DNA of 64,000 nucleotides from Desulfobaccales bacterium (GCA_041648175.1 JBAZPO010000006.1:1-64000), one strand, 5' to 3'. Positions 22,826 to 32,733 are shown, counted from the first letter of the stretch. Notes: generated by a model not told the origin, from the sequence alone. Numbers and translations: made by a program.

Positions 22826-24847
22826 TTAATGCTCTTCCCCTGCTGCGGCGGCTTCAGCCATTTCCCGGCGCATATCCATGTCGAAGAGCACCCGCTCCCG
22901 AGCCTTGTCGATGCCCAGGGCTTTGCGCTTGCTGTCGATGTGGGCGATCATCTTCTTGGCCGCCAACTCCGGGTCGGGCTCGAAGTCCCACTTGCCGCCT
23001 AGCTCTTCTTCGATACCCTTGAACAGGTATTCGCTGAGGAGCTCGGACCCGGTGCTGGGGAAGGTGACCCCAAACAGGGTGTAGACGCCCGAGGCCACGA
23101 AGTACTGGCCGATGGCGATGGCTTTTTCACTCATCCACTCCGGCGCCGCGCCCGCCGCGGGCATATCGCAGATGTCGGTGCCCAGGCCGCCGGCCTTGAT
23201 GCAGGCGGTGGCCGCCATCAGGATCCGGGAGTTATCCACGCAGGAGCCCATGTGCAGCACCGGCGGGATGCCCACGGTTTCGCAGACCTCGGCCAGGCCG
23301 GGACCGCAGTGCTCTTTGGCCGATTCCGGGCTCAACAACCCGAATTTCCCCGCGGTCATGGCGGAGCAGCCGGTGGTCAGGACGATGACGTCGTTCTTCA
23401 GCAGTTCCTTGATCATGGTGAGATGGGAGTTGTCGTGCATGGTGCGGCAGTTGTTGCAGCCCACCACGCCGGCCACGCCCCGCACCCGGCCGCCGATGAT
23501 GTTGTCGTTCAGGGTGTAATACGAGCCGCGGATGGAGCCGCCCAGCAGGTACTGGATGGTCTCATAGCTGAAGCCCACTACGGTGGGATGGCTCTGGGAC
23601 GGGATCAGCACCGGGGCACGGCGATTGGCGAAGTTGTCGATGGCTTCCCGCACTATATTCCGGGCCACGTCCAGGGCATGATGTTCGTCAAAGGGGATGT
23701 GCATGGTCTCCCCTTCGATCCGGGCCCGGGGATCGGTGGTAATCAGCTTGGTGTGGTAGCACTTGGCCACGTTGGCCAGGGACTGCATCTCGCACTGCAC
23801 GTCCACCACCATGGCGTCCACCGCGCCGGTGATGATGGCCAACTCCTGCTGCAGGTAGTTGCCCGCCACCGGGATGCCGTGGCGCATGAGGATCTCGTTG
23901 GCGGAGCAGCACATGCCGGCCAACTGAACGCCCTTGGCGCCCTTGTTCTGGGCGTAGGTGATCGCTTCCGGCTCCTGGGCCGCCACGTAGATCATCTCGG
24001 GCAACAGCGGCTCATGGCCGTGGATGATGATGTTGACGTGGTCTTCTTTGAGGACGCCCAGATTGATCTCGCCGGCTACCGGTACCGGGCAGCCGAACAG
24101 GATGTCCTGGAGGTCGGTGGAGATCATGGAGCCGCCCCAGCCATCGGAAAGGGCAGTGCGGCTGCACTGCTTGATGATGTTGTGGTATTCCTGGTCCACG
24201 CCCATGTGGGTGCGGTGCATCAGTTCCACGACCTCGATGTCGTAGCCCCGGGGCACTATCCCCAGCTTGCGCCAGATCTCCTGGCGTTTCTTGGGAGCCC
24301 GGTTCACATAGGTGATTTCGCCGGTCTGCTGGCCAAACTCCGACAAGACCTTGTCCGCCAGTTCCTGGGCGATGACATCTTTTCCGCGGGGTTTGGCGTC
24401 GTCGCCTTCACCGTCGCTGATGGCCACGTTCCAATCCCGGGCCACCTTGCGCAGCTTGGCCACGTCTTTGATCTCATAACCCTGGGCCCTGCCGTGGGCC
24501 ACTTCCTTGAACAACAGGGCGGTGCCACGGGAATGGTCATTGTGGGACGCAGTCCCGGCGCAAACCATGCGGGCGAAGTTCCGGGCCACGATGGTCTCGG
24601 CGGTGGCGCCGCACAGGCCCACAGCCTGCTTCTTCTGCTCCTCGCCTTCTTTCGCCTTCTTGGGCGGGGGCACGCGACAGGGACCCTGGGCGCAGATGCG
24701 GCAGCAGGCGCCCTCGGCCCCGATGGGGCAGGGCTTCATGGTCTGGGCCCGGTCAAAGATGGTTTCGATACCTTCCGCCTGGGCCTTCTTGAGCATCTCC
24801 TGGGTCGCAGGGTCTATAGAACATTTCATCACATCTAACTCAGCCAT
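22826..24847 (-). CDS. cooS: Carbon monoxide dehydrogenase catalytic subunit
   Basis: A 673-residue Ni-Fe CODH interconverting CO and CO2. The N-terminal CPIGAEGACCRICAQGPC motif (residues about 40-58) holds the B- and D-cluster cysteines; the active-site histidine motif IIHGHEPLLPE, the GCNNCRT stretch and TTGCSAMTAGK downstream contribute to the C cluster. Placement between acsD and acsB indicates the CODH half of the bifunctional CODH/ACS complex. 83 bases separate it from acsB. Confidence 0.95.
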   Translation of the reverse strand: MAELDVMKCSIDPATQEMLKKAQAEGIETIFDRAQTMKPCPIGAEGACCRICAQGPCRVPPPKKAKEGEEQKKQAVGLCGATAETIVARNFARMVCAGTASHNDHSRGTALLFKEVAHGRAQGYEIKDVAKLRKVARDWNVAISDGEGDDAKPRGKDVIAQELADKVLSEFGQQTGEITYVNRAPKKRQEIWRKLGIVPRGYDIEVVELMHRTHMGVDQEYHNIIKQCSRTALSDGWGGSMISTDLQDILFGCPVPVAGEINLGVLKEDHVNIIIHGHEPLLPEMIYVAAQEPEAITYAQNKGAKGVQLAGMCCSANEILMRHGIPVAGNYLQQELAIITGAVDAMVVDVQCEMQSLANVAKCYHTKLITTDPRARIEGETMHIPFDEHHALDVARNIVREAIDNFANRRAPVLIPSQSHPTVVGFSYETIQYLLGGSIRGSYYTLNDNIIGGRVRGVAGVVGCNNCRTMHDNSHLTMIKELLKNDVIVLTTGCSAMTAGKFGLLSPESAKEHCGPGLAEVCETVGIPPVLHMGSCVDNSRILMAATACIKAGGLGTDICDMPAAGAAPEWMSEKAIAIGQYFVASGVYTLFGVTFPSTGSELLSEYLFKGIEEELGGKWDFEPDPELAAKKMIAHIDSKRKALGIDKARERVLFDMDMRREMAEAAAAGEEH

Positions 24848-25000
24848 TGCTTTCCTCCAGTTTCTTACTTTTAGGGATGACCTTCATGGCCCCCCTTTGA
24901 AACAGAGCCCGATACCCAGAAGTGGAACAAGAATACCGTTTGGCTTAACGGGGCTGAACTCTGAGAAACAAGGTACATCTACTCCAGGTCCGGCGTCGTT

Positions 25001-25948
25001 TTAGCCGGCCAGTTCCTGGATGACTTTTTTTACCATCTTCACCGATTCCGGATGGCGCATGATAAGCAGATCGCTACCGGCCAGAAGCAGGTCCACGGCG
25101 GTGATGGCTTCCATCAGGATGCCCCGTTTGGTCTGGTCGCCCAGTTGCGGCGCCTCTGCGTTGGTCTGCTTGCACTCCTTCACCTTCCAGACTTCCTGAC
25201 CGACGTAGTTGAGGATGGGGAGCTGCAGCTTTTCGTCTTCCTGGGTCAGGGCGGCCATGCGGTCCCGCTCCATGACGGAATAGGAATACTCCAGACCGTA
25301 GCCCAGGCCGCCAGTGGTGGGATCAACCAAAATATGACTGTCTTTGACGCCCAACTGGCCCAGAAGGATATTTAACTGTTTGGCCAGGTTGACATCGATG
25401 GGCGAGTTGGCCGAAACAGAGTGGCCATAGCCCAGGGCCGCGGCGCCGATCTTCTTGTAGTTCTTGTCCTGCACGGGACCCAAGGTGATGCTCTTGTCAG
25501 CACAGGCTTCAGCCACGGCAGGCAGGACTTCCGCGTCTTTTTCCACGTTGCTGGTGCCGTAGACGATCAGCGGCACATTAATGGCGGCCAACACCTTCTT
25601 GGCCGTTTCCGCAGCCGCCTCGGGGGAAGCGTTGTTCCCGTTGGGATCGGTGCTGTTGAGGATCAAAGCGATAGCTTCGGCGCCAAATTCATTAACGCAC
25701 TTCTTCGCCCAAGCCACGGGGTCCCCGGCGACATCCTTAATGGTTTCATACACCGGGCCAGCCCAGTCTTCGCCCGGGTCCCGGTCCCAAATCTCCATGG
25801 CAATCCGGGGTTTGTTCGGCATGACCCCTTCAAACGTATAGAAGGGGTAGGAGGTTTCTCCTCCCAGGGTGATGGCGGTATCGCCTTTACCAATGGTTAC
25901 CGTTTTGATCGAGCCAGAATACTTCTGTTTGGGAATTTCAAACGCCAA
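25001..25948 (-). CDS. acsD: Corrinoid/iron-sulfur protein small subunit
   Basis: The delta subunit of CFeSP (315 residues), a TIM-barrel that pairs with AcsC and helps hold cobalamin. Typical segments include GGETSYPFYTFEGVMPNKPRIA, the ILNSTDPNGNN region and LVDPTTGGLGYGLEYSYSVMER. AGGGAGGGA precedes the ATG by a few bases. It lies between cooC and cooS, with its own candidate promoter at 26027-26055. Confidence 0.94.
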   Translation of the reverse strand: MAFEIPKQKYSGSIKTVTIGKGDTAITLGGETSYPFYTFEGVMPNKPRIAMEIWDRDPGEDWAGPVYETIKDVAGDPVAWAKKCVNEFGAEAIALILNSTDPNGNNASPEAAAETAKKVLAAINVPLIVYGTSNVEKDAEVLPAVAEACADKSITLGPVQDKNYKKIGAAALGYGHSVSANSPIDVNLAKQLNILLGQLGVKDSHILVDPTTGGLGYGLEYSYSVMERDRMAALTQEDEKLQLPILNYVGQEVWKVKECKQTNAEAPQLGDQTKRGILMEAITAVDLLLAGSDLLIMRHPESVKMVKKVIQELAG

Positions 25949-26026
25949 GGTAGTTCCCTCCTTAAATTTTCCGGAATTGCCGGCATCTTATCTTGTTATT
26001 AAAATGCGGAGGTATAAACATTGTGA

Positions 26027-26055
26027 AAATAATAATTAATTAGGCAACCTGTCAA
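26027..26055 (-). promoter_or_regulatory. Candidate promoter upstream of acsD
   Basis: On the minus strand TTGACA (26050-26055) and TTATTT (26027-26032) are 17 bases apart, in the AT-rich gap between cooC and acsD. It would allow acsD-cooS-acsB-acsC-acsE to be transcribed apart from cooC. Confidence 0.45.
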
Positions 26056-26093
26056 GCAAAAAATCACGCGACAGGCATTACCTGTTATTGCAC

Positions 26094-26843
26094 TTAAGAC
26101 AACAACCGGTCAAAGATGGCGTAACCACCTTTTAATGCTGGGGAATCCGCTGGCAGGGTAAAAGTGGGAAGGCCCTGGCTGTCGAACTCGGCGAGTTGGG
26201 AATCCTCGGGGATTAAACCGGCCAATTCCAGACCCTGAGTGGCAATTTCCTCCGTGGTTCTGGAAGACAGGCCATTGCTCACCCGGTTAACAATGAGAAC
26301 GGCCCGACCCGTCACCACGTTCAGGGACTGGGCCAGGTCCTTGAGGCGCCGAGCCGCCTGGATGCCCCGCCACGAAGGGTCGCTCACCAGCACCAGGAGA
26401 TCCACCTTATGCGTGGTGAGGCGGCTCATATGCTCCATGCCCGCTTCATTGTCCATCAGGATGTAGGGGTAATTTTTCGCCAGGACATCCATGAAGTGAG
26501 CCACCAGATTATTGGCGGCGCAGTAACAGCCCGCGCCTTCCGGCTGGCCCATGGCGATGAGGTCGAAGCCCTCAGCCTCCACCAGGCATTGATTGATGCG
26601 CATCTCAATGAGCTGGTCTTTGGTCATGTCCCGCATGCCGCCGCCCTTTTTCATCTCTTCCCGCGCCGCGCCCACGGTGGTCTCCACCTCAAGTCCCAGG
26701 ACTTCATTAAGATTGCTGTTAGCGTCGGCGTCCACCGCCAACACCGGTTGCTTGCCGTGTTCGATCAGGTAGCGCAGCAGCATGCCGGCCACGGTAGTCT
26801 TGCCGGTGCCGCCTTTGCCGGCCATGGCGATGAGAAAACTCAC
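26094..26843 (-). CDS. cooC: CODH nickel-insertion accessory ATPase CooC
   Basis: A 249-residue MinD/ParA-type P-loop ATPase that matures the nickel C cluster of CODH. The deviant Walker A GKGGTGKTT is at residues 10-18, and a CYCAAN motif (around residue 107) supplies the cysteine pair region characteristic of CooC metal-binding dimers. GTG start with GGAGAG ribosome site. First gene of the operon; a regulated promoter lies just upstream. Confidence 0.93.
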   Translation of the reverse strand: MSFLIAMAGKGGTGKTTVAGMLLRYLIEHGKQPVLAVDADANSNLNEVLGLEVETTVGAAREEMKKGGGMRDMTKDQLIEMRINQCLVEAEGFDLIAMGQPEGAGCYCAANNLVAHFMDVLAKNYPYILMDNEAGMEHMSRLTTHKVDLLVLVSDPSWRGIQAARRLKDLAQSLNVVTGRAVLIVNRVSNGLSSRTTEEIATQGLELAGLIPEDSQLAEFDSQGLPTFTLPADSPALKGGYAIFDRLLS

Positions 26844-26859
26844 GATGGGCTCTCCTTAC

Positions 26860-26908
26860 TGTGAAAGTATTCACATGTGATTATAGAAGAAAATAGCGAA
26901 AAAGTGAA
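26860..26908 (-). promoter_or_regulatory. cooC-acs operon promoter with CRP/FNR-type palindrome at the start site
   Basis: Minus-strand TTCACT (26903-26908) and a perfect TATAAT (26880-26885) are 17 bases apart. Directly downstream lies TGTGA-N6-TCACA (26860-26875, read on either strand), an exact match to the CRP-family consensus, with a second overlapping palindrome TCACATGTGA at 26871-26880. Position over the transcription start suggests repression, or activation of another promoter. CO-sensing CooA belongs to this regulator family. Confidence 0.65.
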
Positions 26909-27053
26909 GTTCTCTCTATACAGGCGCGCGTTTATAGCCTAGCCTGGTTTCGGCAAAGGCATAAAATGCTTGCAGGGTTTTGGGGATAAAAATTATAATC
27001 TTTAAGGTAGTGTGGGCAAAGTGACGGACGCGGCCACATTGCCGGCTCCCAAC

Positions 27054-27127
27054 TGGGGGATCGTCCAATGGCAGGACAGCGGCCTTTGGAGTCGCCGATG
27101 GAGGTTCGAATCCTCCTCCCCCAGCCA
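27054..27127 (+). tRNA. tRNA-Gln (TTG anticodon)
   Basis: A 74-base cloverleaf with encoded CCA end. The acceptor stem TGGGGGA pairs with TCCCCCA, the T arm GGAGG-TTCGAAT-CCTCC is perfect, and the anticodon stem GCGGC/GTCGC encloses loop CTTTGGA with anticodon TTG. Confidence 0.93.
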
Positions 27128-27152
27128 ACCCATGAGGATAGAAATCCGTAAA

Positions 27153-27180
27153 CCCCAGGCAGACTCCCTGGGGTTTTTTT
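27153..27180 (+). terminator. Rho-independent terminator after tRNA-Gln
   Basis: CCCCAGG (27153-27159) pairs with CCTGGGG (27167-27173), followed by eight or nine T. Confidence 0.92.
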
Positions 27181-27209
27181 TCGGGGTGCCGGAGATGATA
27201 ATGAGGATA

Positions 27210-27539
27210 TATAGCGTTTGCCATAAATTTATGCCGCTGGCTGATTTTTAAATCCCCCTAAATCCCCCTTTTTCAAAGGGTGACTTTATAAGTAATTCCT
27301 TATAGTTACCCTTTTTACCAAAGGGAGGTTAGGGGGGATTTGGGGTGTTAAAGTATCTCCTAATTACGGAAAAACTTTTGAGCCTCTTGCAATAATAATC
27401 TTCTTACAGTGGAAACCTTATAGGGGTATTTAAAAATCGCCGGTAGCACAGGCTTTTCAGCCTGTGCTCATATAGGCTAAAACCTGCGACTGCATAATGT
27501 CTGGCAATTTTGCAAGAGACTCTTTTGGCAAACGCTATA
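27210..27539. mobile_element. MITE family 1, copy 2, interrupted by another element
   Basis: The same TIRs (TATAGCGTTTGCCA / TGGCAAACGCTATA) and core as the copies at 13766 and 61086, but split near its right end by a 141-bp insertion (27381-27521). This and the tRNA terminator account for the 425 bases without protein genes after the tRNA. Confidence 0.9.
27381..27521. mobile_element. MITE family 3, nested in MITE family 1
   Basis: 141 bp with near-perfect TIRs AGCCTCTTGCAA and TTGCAAGAGACT, flanked by a 6-bp target duplication CTTTTG (27375-27380 and 27522-27527). Removing it with one duplication regenerates the uninterrupted family 1 end. The interior holds a GCACAGGCTTTTCAGCCTGTGC hairpin. 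Confidence 0.88.
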
Positions 27540-27552
27540 AGTAAAACCAGCC

Positions 27553-28503
27553 TTAAAAAGTCATAATAGCCGTGAAAATCGGGGTATAGCTATAGAAGGA
27601 ATTTTTCCCGACCAGGTCGATGGCCACCCCCAGTTCGCAGGACCAACGGGAGTTGAAGATATATTCGATCCCGGGCAGAACTCCCACATCATGGGTGATA
27701 ACCTCCCGGGAATAGCGGAACAACGGACCCACATTCCAGCTCGTATAGCACTCGAGCAGGGCCACCCAGTGCGCTGTTAAGGGCCACTCTGCCGCCAGAT
27801 TGACGGTAATCAGATCCCGGCCAGGCACCGACGGAAGGAGAGGGGAGGCCTGCTGATTAGCGGGCGCTCCAGCATCTGTGGTGGGGAAACTGTACCACAG
27901 GTTGGCATAAAGATAGATGGGCCCCACCCATTTGGCCAGGTTGACGCCGGGAGTGAAGACAAACATGCCGCCCCCCAGGGCATCGGTGCCCAGCCTGGCG
28001 GGATTGAGATTAAAATGGTGTCCGGTGGGAAAATTTACGCTCAATAACGGGGTAACCGTGGGGCGCCAATCGGTCTCTTCCCAGAGCTGATATTTGACCG
28101 TGCCGTAAAGATCTCCAAAGCCTGCGAAGCTGGCTGACTGGCTTCCCCCCGACCCGGGCGCCGAAACCTGCCCGGCCCAATTCTGGAACATGACGGACGT
28201 GAGGTAGACTTCGATGTTGGGGGCCAGACCGTAGGTAAACTTCACCGGCATTTCCAGAGAGTAAAAATTGCCGCCGGCGCTTACCCGGCGCCAGTTAGTC
28301 GAGAAATTTCCCGCCACCACACCCAGGCTCAAGTATGGCTGGATATTTAATTGACCGGGAGGAGCCGGGACCGCAGAGTCAGCGATGATCGGGCCGGCAG
28401 TAGAGGGATGCTCAGGGGCTGTCTCGGCCGCCGCGGCTATCCAGACCCCGGGCATGGCAGCCGTCCATATTCCCAGCACGATGGTCAGGAAGATCCAAGT
28501 CAA
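27553..28503 (-). CDS. Outer-membrane beta-barrel protein, transporter-like
   Basis: A 316-residue protein with an N-terminal signal peptide (cleavage near AAAAETA, residue 25), alternating hydrophobic strands (LSLGVVAGNFSTNWRR, PVKFTYGLAPNIEVYLT, GFGDLYGTVKYQLW) and a C-terminal phenylalanine (FTAIMTF), the insertion signal for the Bam machinery. The pattern resembles the phenol-degradation meta-pathway/transporter OMP family; the substrate is unknown. Monocistronic, ending beside the MITE. Confidence 0.75.
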   Translation of the reverse strand: MTWIFLTIVLGIWTAAMPGVWIAAAAETAPEHPSTAGPIIADSAVPAPPGQLNIQPYLSLGVVAGNFSTNWRRVSAGGNFYSLEMPVKFTYGLAPNIEVYLTSVMFQNWAGQVSAPGSGGSQSASFAGFGDLYGTVKYQLWEETDWRPTVTPLLSVNFPTGHHFNLNPARLGTDALGGGMFVFTPGVNLAKWVGPIYLYANLWYSFPTTDAGAPANQQASPLLPSVPGRDLITVNLAAEWPLTAHWVALLECYTSWNVGPLFRYSREVITHDVGVLPGIEYIFNSRWSCELGVAIDLVGKNSFYSYTPIFTAIMTF

Positions 28504-28743
28504 AATAATGGCTTCAGGTGGTCGAGATGCGCTATTATAGCAAAAAATCGGCCTCCGAACGAAAAAAGTCAGTTAACCTCCCAGGCTTTTTTTCGCCAGT
28601 CTGAGGCGTTAAGGTTTAACTAACTTGGGCACCATGCCGATAAGACATTTACAGCTTCTAAACAGAAAAAAAATAATTTCTCTCAAAGTCCCAAAAAATC
28701 CGGAGACGCCGCACCTGCCCCTTTTCAAGGATAGAAGATTCTT

Positions 28744-31700
28744 ATGAGCCCTTTTTTCCAGGCACAGATGGATTATATTTGCTTTTTCTACGGCCTGGCC
28801 TTTGTCGGTCTGGGGGTGGTGTGCTACATCCTCTCCAAGGAGGTCAGTCAACGACTTCCCTGGAAATGGCTGGCCCTCTTCGGCCTAATTCACGGATTAT
28901 ACGAGTGGTTGGGCCTTGTGGCCCTGGCCTGGCAGGCTGGGGTATGGTTTGCGGCATGCCGCTGGGCCATCCTGGCCGCATCTTTTCTCTTCCTGGTGGA
29001 ATTCGGCCGTCTCAGCCTCAGTCGCCAGCGAGACCGGATGCCGGGGCGCTGGGTCTTGGGTATCCTGGTCTTGAGTGCGGCCATGGGTGCGGTCCACGGC
29101 TTAAGCGGCTTAAATGTCACCACCCGGTATGCCCTGGGTCTGGTGGGCAGCCTGTGGGCCGGATGGGCTTTATATACGGAAAGTAGGCAGGGCGGTCGTC
29201 GGCAGCGATTCTGGCTCCTGGCTGGTGGTGTGGGTCTGATGCTTTATGGCCTGGCTACCGGAGTGATTGTTCCCCAGGCCCCGTTTTTCCCAGCCATCCT
29301 GGTAAACTATGAAACCTTCGCCAACTTCGCGGGTCTGCCCATCCAATTGGTGCGGGGCTTGTTGGCGCTGTGGATCTCCGCCATGATCGCGGGCTACTTT
29401 CAGATATCGTGGCCGGTGGAATACGAACAAAGCCACCGGGTCCGGGCTCGATATCTGTATGGCGCGGCTGCGGCTCTGGTGGTCATCCTGGCCGCTGGTT
29501 GGGTTTTGACTCAATACCTGGGCGATGTGGCCCGCAAGCAGGTCCTCAAGGACGCCGCCAGTGATACTAATCTCATCATCCAGCGCTTGTTGTTCGAACT
29601 GGAAGGAGCGGATGCTGCGGTAAAAGCCATGTCAGGCTCTCCCTGGATCGGCCCGGCCTTGTGGTCGAGGTCACCCCAGACCCTAGCCCAGGCTAACTCG
29701 GTGCTGGACCGATACCAATCACGATTCGGGGCCTCCCCGGCATATATCCAGGACCAGACTGGCACCACCATCGCCTCTTCCAACCGAGACGCCCCGGACA
29801 GTTTTGTCGGCCATAATTATGCCTTTCGGCCCTATTTTCAACAGGCCATGGCGGGCAAACCGGGCCGCTATTTCGCCCTGGGGGTTACCACGAAAAAGCG
29901 GGGATTTTATGCCGCGTACCCGGTGCTTGATCCAACCGGAAAGATTGTGGGAACCGCGGCCATAAAAACGACCTTGGATACTTTTCAGCACGACCTGCGA
30001 TCCAGCGGTCCCGCCTTCCTCATTTCTCCCGACGGGGTGATCTTCCTGAGCAACCGTCCCAGTCTGGACTATCGTAGTTTGTGGCCGGCTGATCGGCCTG
30101 ATAAAGATGCACTAAAGGCCCAGTATGGGACGGTCGATTTTGAGCCCATTTTCCCCCGGCCCCCTGAGGATGGAACCACCGTCAAAATTAACGGGGAGAG
30201 TTATTTATTTTATCGGCAAGGCATTGCCTCCGTTGCGACGCCAGGCTGGGCTTTGGTATTGTTGGCTTCGGTCAAAATGATCGTGTTTTACCGCCTGCTG
30301 GGTATCGCTACGGCATTTACCTTTGTGGTCTTGGTCTTGATCTATGCCGGCACTAACCTGTCCATTCGGGAAGGCGCCAACCGTATCCTGGCATCCGAGT
30401 CCCGCTTTCGGGCCATGTTTGACGCAGCCCCTGAGGCGGTTTTTGTCCTTAATGCGGAAACCGGCACAATTATCGACGCCAATCCCTTCATGGCCCGCTG
30501 GCTGGGCTACGACCTAAAAGAACTCGTCGGCCTGGAGATCAACCAAATCCGGGCTCCGGGGTCTCTAGAGCCTCGGGAGGAATGTGTGTGGGGGGGGACA
30601 GAAGGGCCGAATCCGGCGCCAGGTTCCCGCTATCGCAAAAAAGATGGGACTTTGGTGGATGTGGAGTGCACCGCGGCCAAGATCCTCCATGGGGATCATA
30701 TCCGGGAGATCGTCTTTGTCCGGGATATCACCGAACGCAAAAAGGTGGCGGCCGACCTGGTTTGGGAAGCCATGGTCAACTCTGCCATAGCCGATTTGTC
30801 TAAGTCCCTGATGACCTCATTATCTTTAGAAGACATCGCTTCATTAGTTAACGGGCATGCCAAAAACCTCACCGGGAGTAAGTTGGCTTTTTGTGGTCAT
30901 ATTAATCCCGTGACGGGGGCCTTGGTGGTGCCGGTCATGACCGGAGAGGGCTGGGAGTCTCGCCGGACAGAGGCTAAGCCTTTGGAGTTTCACGAATTTG
31001 ACGGTATCTTAGGTTGGGCCCTCAAACATGACCAGCCTCTCCTGGACAACCATCCTGATCCGGCACCCAGCGCCACAGGCACCCCGGGGGGGCCCCCCAT
31101 CCACCGGTTTCTCTCAGTCCCGGCTCTGATTGAAGATCAGCTGGTTGGTCTCATCGCCCTGGCCAATGCCGACCGCGACTACACTCCCCGGGACCAGGAA
31201 CTCTGTGAACGGATGGCCATGCTCTACGCCCAGGCCATCCATCGGCAGCACATGGATGAAACCTTGCGGGAAAGCGAAGTCGGCCTCCAGACCATCCTGG
31301 ATCACGTCCAGACCGGGGTTTTGCTCATTGATCCGGCAATCCATGTCATCGTGGACGCCAACCCGGTGGCCGTGGAGATGATCGGCGTTCCCAAGGACCA
31401 GATAGTCGGTTCAGTCTGCCATAAGTTTATCTGCCCCAAGGAAGTGGGACAGTGCCCTATCACCGATTTGCATGAAACCATAGATAATTCCGAGAGAATT
31501 TTGCTGCGCGCCGATGGGACCAGTCGCTGGATCATCAAGACCGTGGCGCCGGTGTCACTGAAAGGCAAAGAGTATCTCCTGGAAAGCTTTGTAGATATCA
31601 CCGAGCGGCGGCAGTGGGAGGAGGCCGTCCAAACCAGCAACGACAAGCTACAAGTCCTGGTAGCCCAGGTCGAGGAGCAGAACCGCACCATGACCCTCGC

Positions 31701-32733
31701 CAATGAAATGGGGGATATGATGCAGGCTTGCCAGGCCTCGGAGGAAGCATACGGGGCTATCGGATATTTCATGCCCAGGTTTTTCCCCGATGACTCAGGG
31801 GCCCTCTACCTGCTCAATAACTCCCGAAACCTCTTTGAATCGGTGGCCACTTGGGGCCAGACGACACCGCTGATATCGGTCTTTGCCCCGGATGACTGTT
31901 GGTCGGTGCGCCGCGGCCGGCTTCATAAGGTGGATAATCCCCGGGAAGCCTTCTTGTGCCGCCATGTGTCCTCGTCCTGCTTAGGCGGCTACCTGTGTGT
32001 GCCTCTCGTGGCTCAAGGGGAGACCCTGGGGGTCTTACATCTGGAATCGGGCCCCCGACCCGAAGAGCAGGCGGCCGACGTGGCGGTGCCGAAAGAACAG
32101 TTGGCCTTGACGGTGGCCGAAGACATGGCCCTGGCCTTGGCCAACTTGAGACTCCGGGAGACGTTGCGGAGCCAGGCCATCCGTGACCCCCTCACCGGCC
32201 TATTCAACCGCCGCTATATGGAAGAAACCCTGGACCGGGAATTGAAGCGCTCCACGCGCACCGGGAGCCCCATAACGGTGATCATGATGGATCTGGACCA
32301 TTTTAAGGACTACAACGACACCTTCGGTCATAATGCCGGGGATGAGCTCCTGAGCGCTCTGGGAAATTTGGTCAAAAGCGAAATTCGAGGGGAGGACATC
32401 GCCTGTCGCTATGGGGGCGAAGAATTCTTGCTTATCATTCCGGGGACCTCCATGGAGGTTGGGCTGGAACGGGCCGAACTTCTACGCATGGCGGTCAAAG
32501 AGATGCATGAGCATCATGGGGGTTTGAAACCTATCACTCTTTCCCTGGGCGTGGCCGTCTATCCGGTCCACGGCTCAACCGGATTGGACCTTATCCTGGC
32601 TGCCGATGCCGCCCTCTACCAGGCCAAACGAGCCGGCCGGGATCGGGTAATCGCGGCCGCAGACCCTTTGGAAACCCCAAAGGCTATTCCCATCGCCCTG
32701 CCGACCCACACTGAAGGTTACCCGAACGACTGA
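28744..32733 (+). CDS. Multisensor membrane diguanylate cyclase
   Basis: A 1,329-residue cyclic di-GMP synthase. Residues 1-225 contain about seven membrane spans (MASE-like); a further span near 237-257 precedes a dCache-type periplasmic sensor (about 260-510, FVGHNYAFRPYFQQAMAGKPGRYFALG), closed by a span near 520-540. Then follow PAS (about 555-675), GAF (about 690-830), PAS (about 840-960), a coiled coil, GAF (about 985-1120) and GGDEF. The active site GGEEF (1224-1228) and the product-inhibition site RGED (1215-1218) are intact. It integrates extracellular and internal signals. Upstream 28504-28743 shows no gene. Confidence 0.93.
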   Translation: MSPFFQAQMDYICFFYGLAFVGLGVVCYILSKEVSQRLPWKWLALFGLIHGLYEWLGLVALAWQAGVWFAACRWAILAASFLFLVEFGRLSLSRQRDRMPGRWVLGILVLSAAMGAVHGLSGLNVTTRYALGLVGSLWAGWALYTESRQGGRRQRFWLLAGGVGLMLYGLATGVIVPQAPFFPAILVNYETFANFAGLPIQLVRGLLALWISAMIAGYFQISWPVEYEQSHRVRARYLYGAAAALVVILAAGWVLTQYLGDVARKQVLKDAASDTNLIIQRLLFELEGADAAVKAMSGSPWIGPALWSRSPQTLAQANSVLDRYQSRFGASPAYIQDQTGTTIASSNRDAPDSFVGHNYAFRPYFQQAMAGKPGRYFALGVTTKKRGFYAAYPVLDPTGKIVGTAAIKTTLDTFQHDLRSSGPAFLISPDGVIFLSNRPSLDYRSLWPADRPDKDALKAQYGTVDFEPIFPRPPEDGTTVKINGESYLFYRQGIASVATPGWALVLLASVKMIVFYRLLGIATAFTFVVLVLIYAGTNLSIREGANRILASESRFRAMFDAAPEAVFVLNAETGTIIDANPFMARWLGYDLKELVGLEINQIRAPGSLEPREECVWGGTEGPNPAPGSRYRKKDGTLVDVECTAAKILHGDHIREIVFVRDITERKKVAADLVWEAMVNSAIADLSKSLMTSLSLEDIASLVNGHAKNLTGSKLAFCGHINPVTGALVVPVMTGEGWESRRTEAKPLEFHEFDGILGWALKHDQPLLDNHPDPAPSATGTPGGPPIHRFLSVPALIEDQLVGLIALANADRDYTPRDQELCERMAMLYAQAIHRQHMDETLRESEVGLQTILDHVQTGVLLIDPAIHVIVDANPVAVEMIGVPKDQIVGSVCHKFICPKEVGQCPITDLHETIDNSERILLRADGTSRWIIKTVAPVSLKGKEYLLESFVDITERRQWEEAVQTSNDKLQVLVAQVEEQNRTMTLANEMGDMMQACQASEEAYGAIGYFMPRFFPDDSGALYLLNNSRNLFESVATWGQTTPLISVFAPDDCWSVRRGRLHKVDNPREAFLCRHVSSSCLGGYLCVPLVAQGETLGVLHLESGPRPEEQAADVAVPKEQLALTVAEDMALALANLRLRETLRSQAIRDPLTGLFNRRYMEETLDRELKRSTRTGSPITVIMMDLDHFKDYNDTFGHNAGDELLSALGNLVKSEIRGEDIACRYGGEEFLLIIPGTSMEVGLERAELLRMAVKEMHEHHGGLKPITLSLGVAVYPVHGSTGLDLILAADAALYQAKRAGRDRVIAAADPLETPKAIPIALPTHTEGYPND

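Noticed and set aside
26871..26880. TCACATGTGA as an independent operator
   Set aside because: It overlaps the longer TGTGA-N6-TCACA and the TATAAT box; counted together as one regulatory site.
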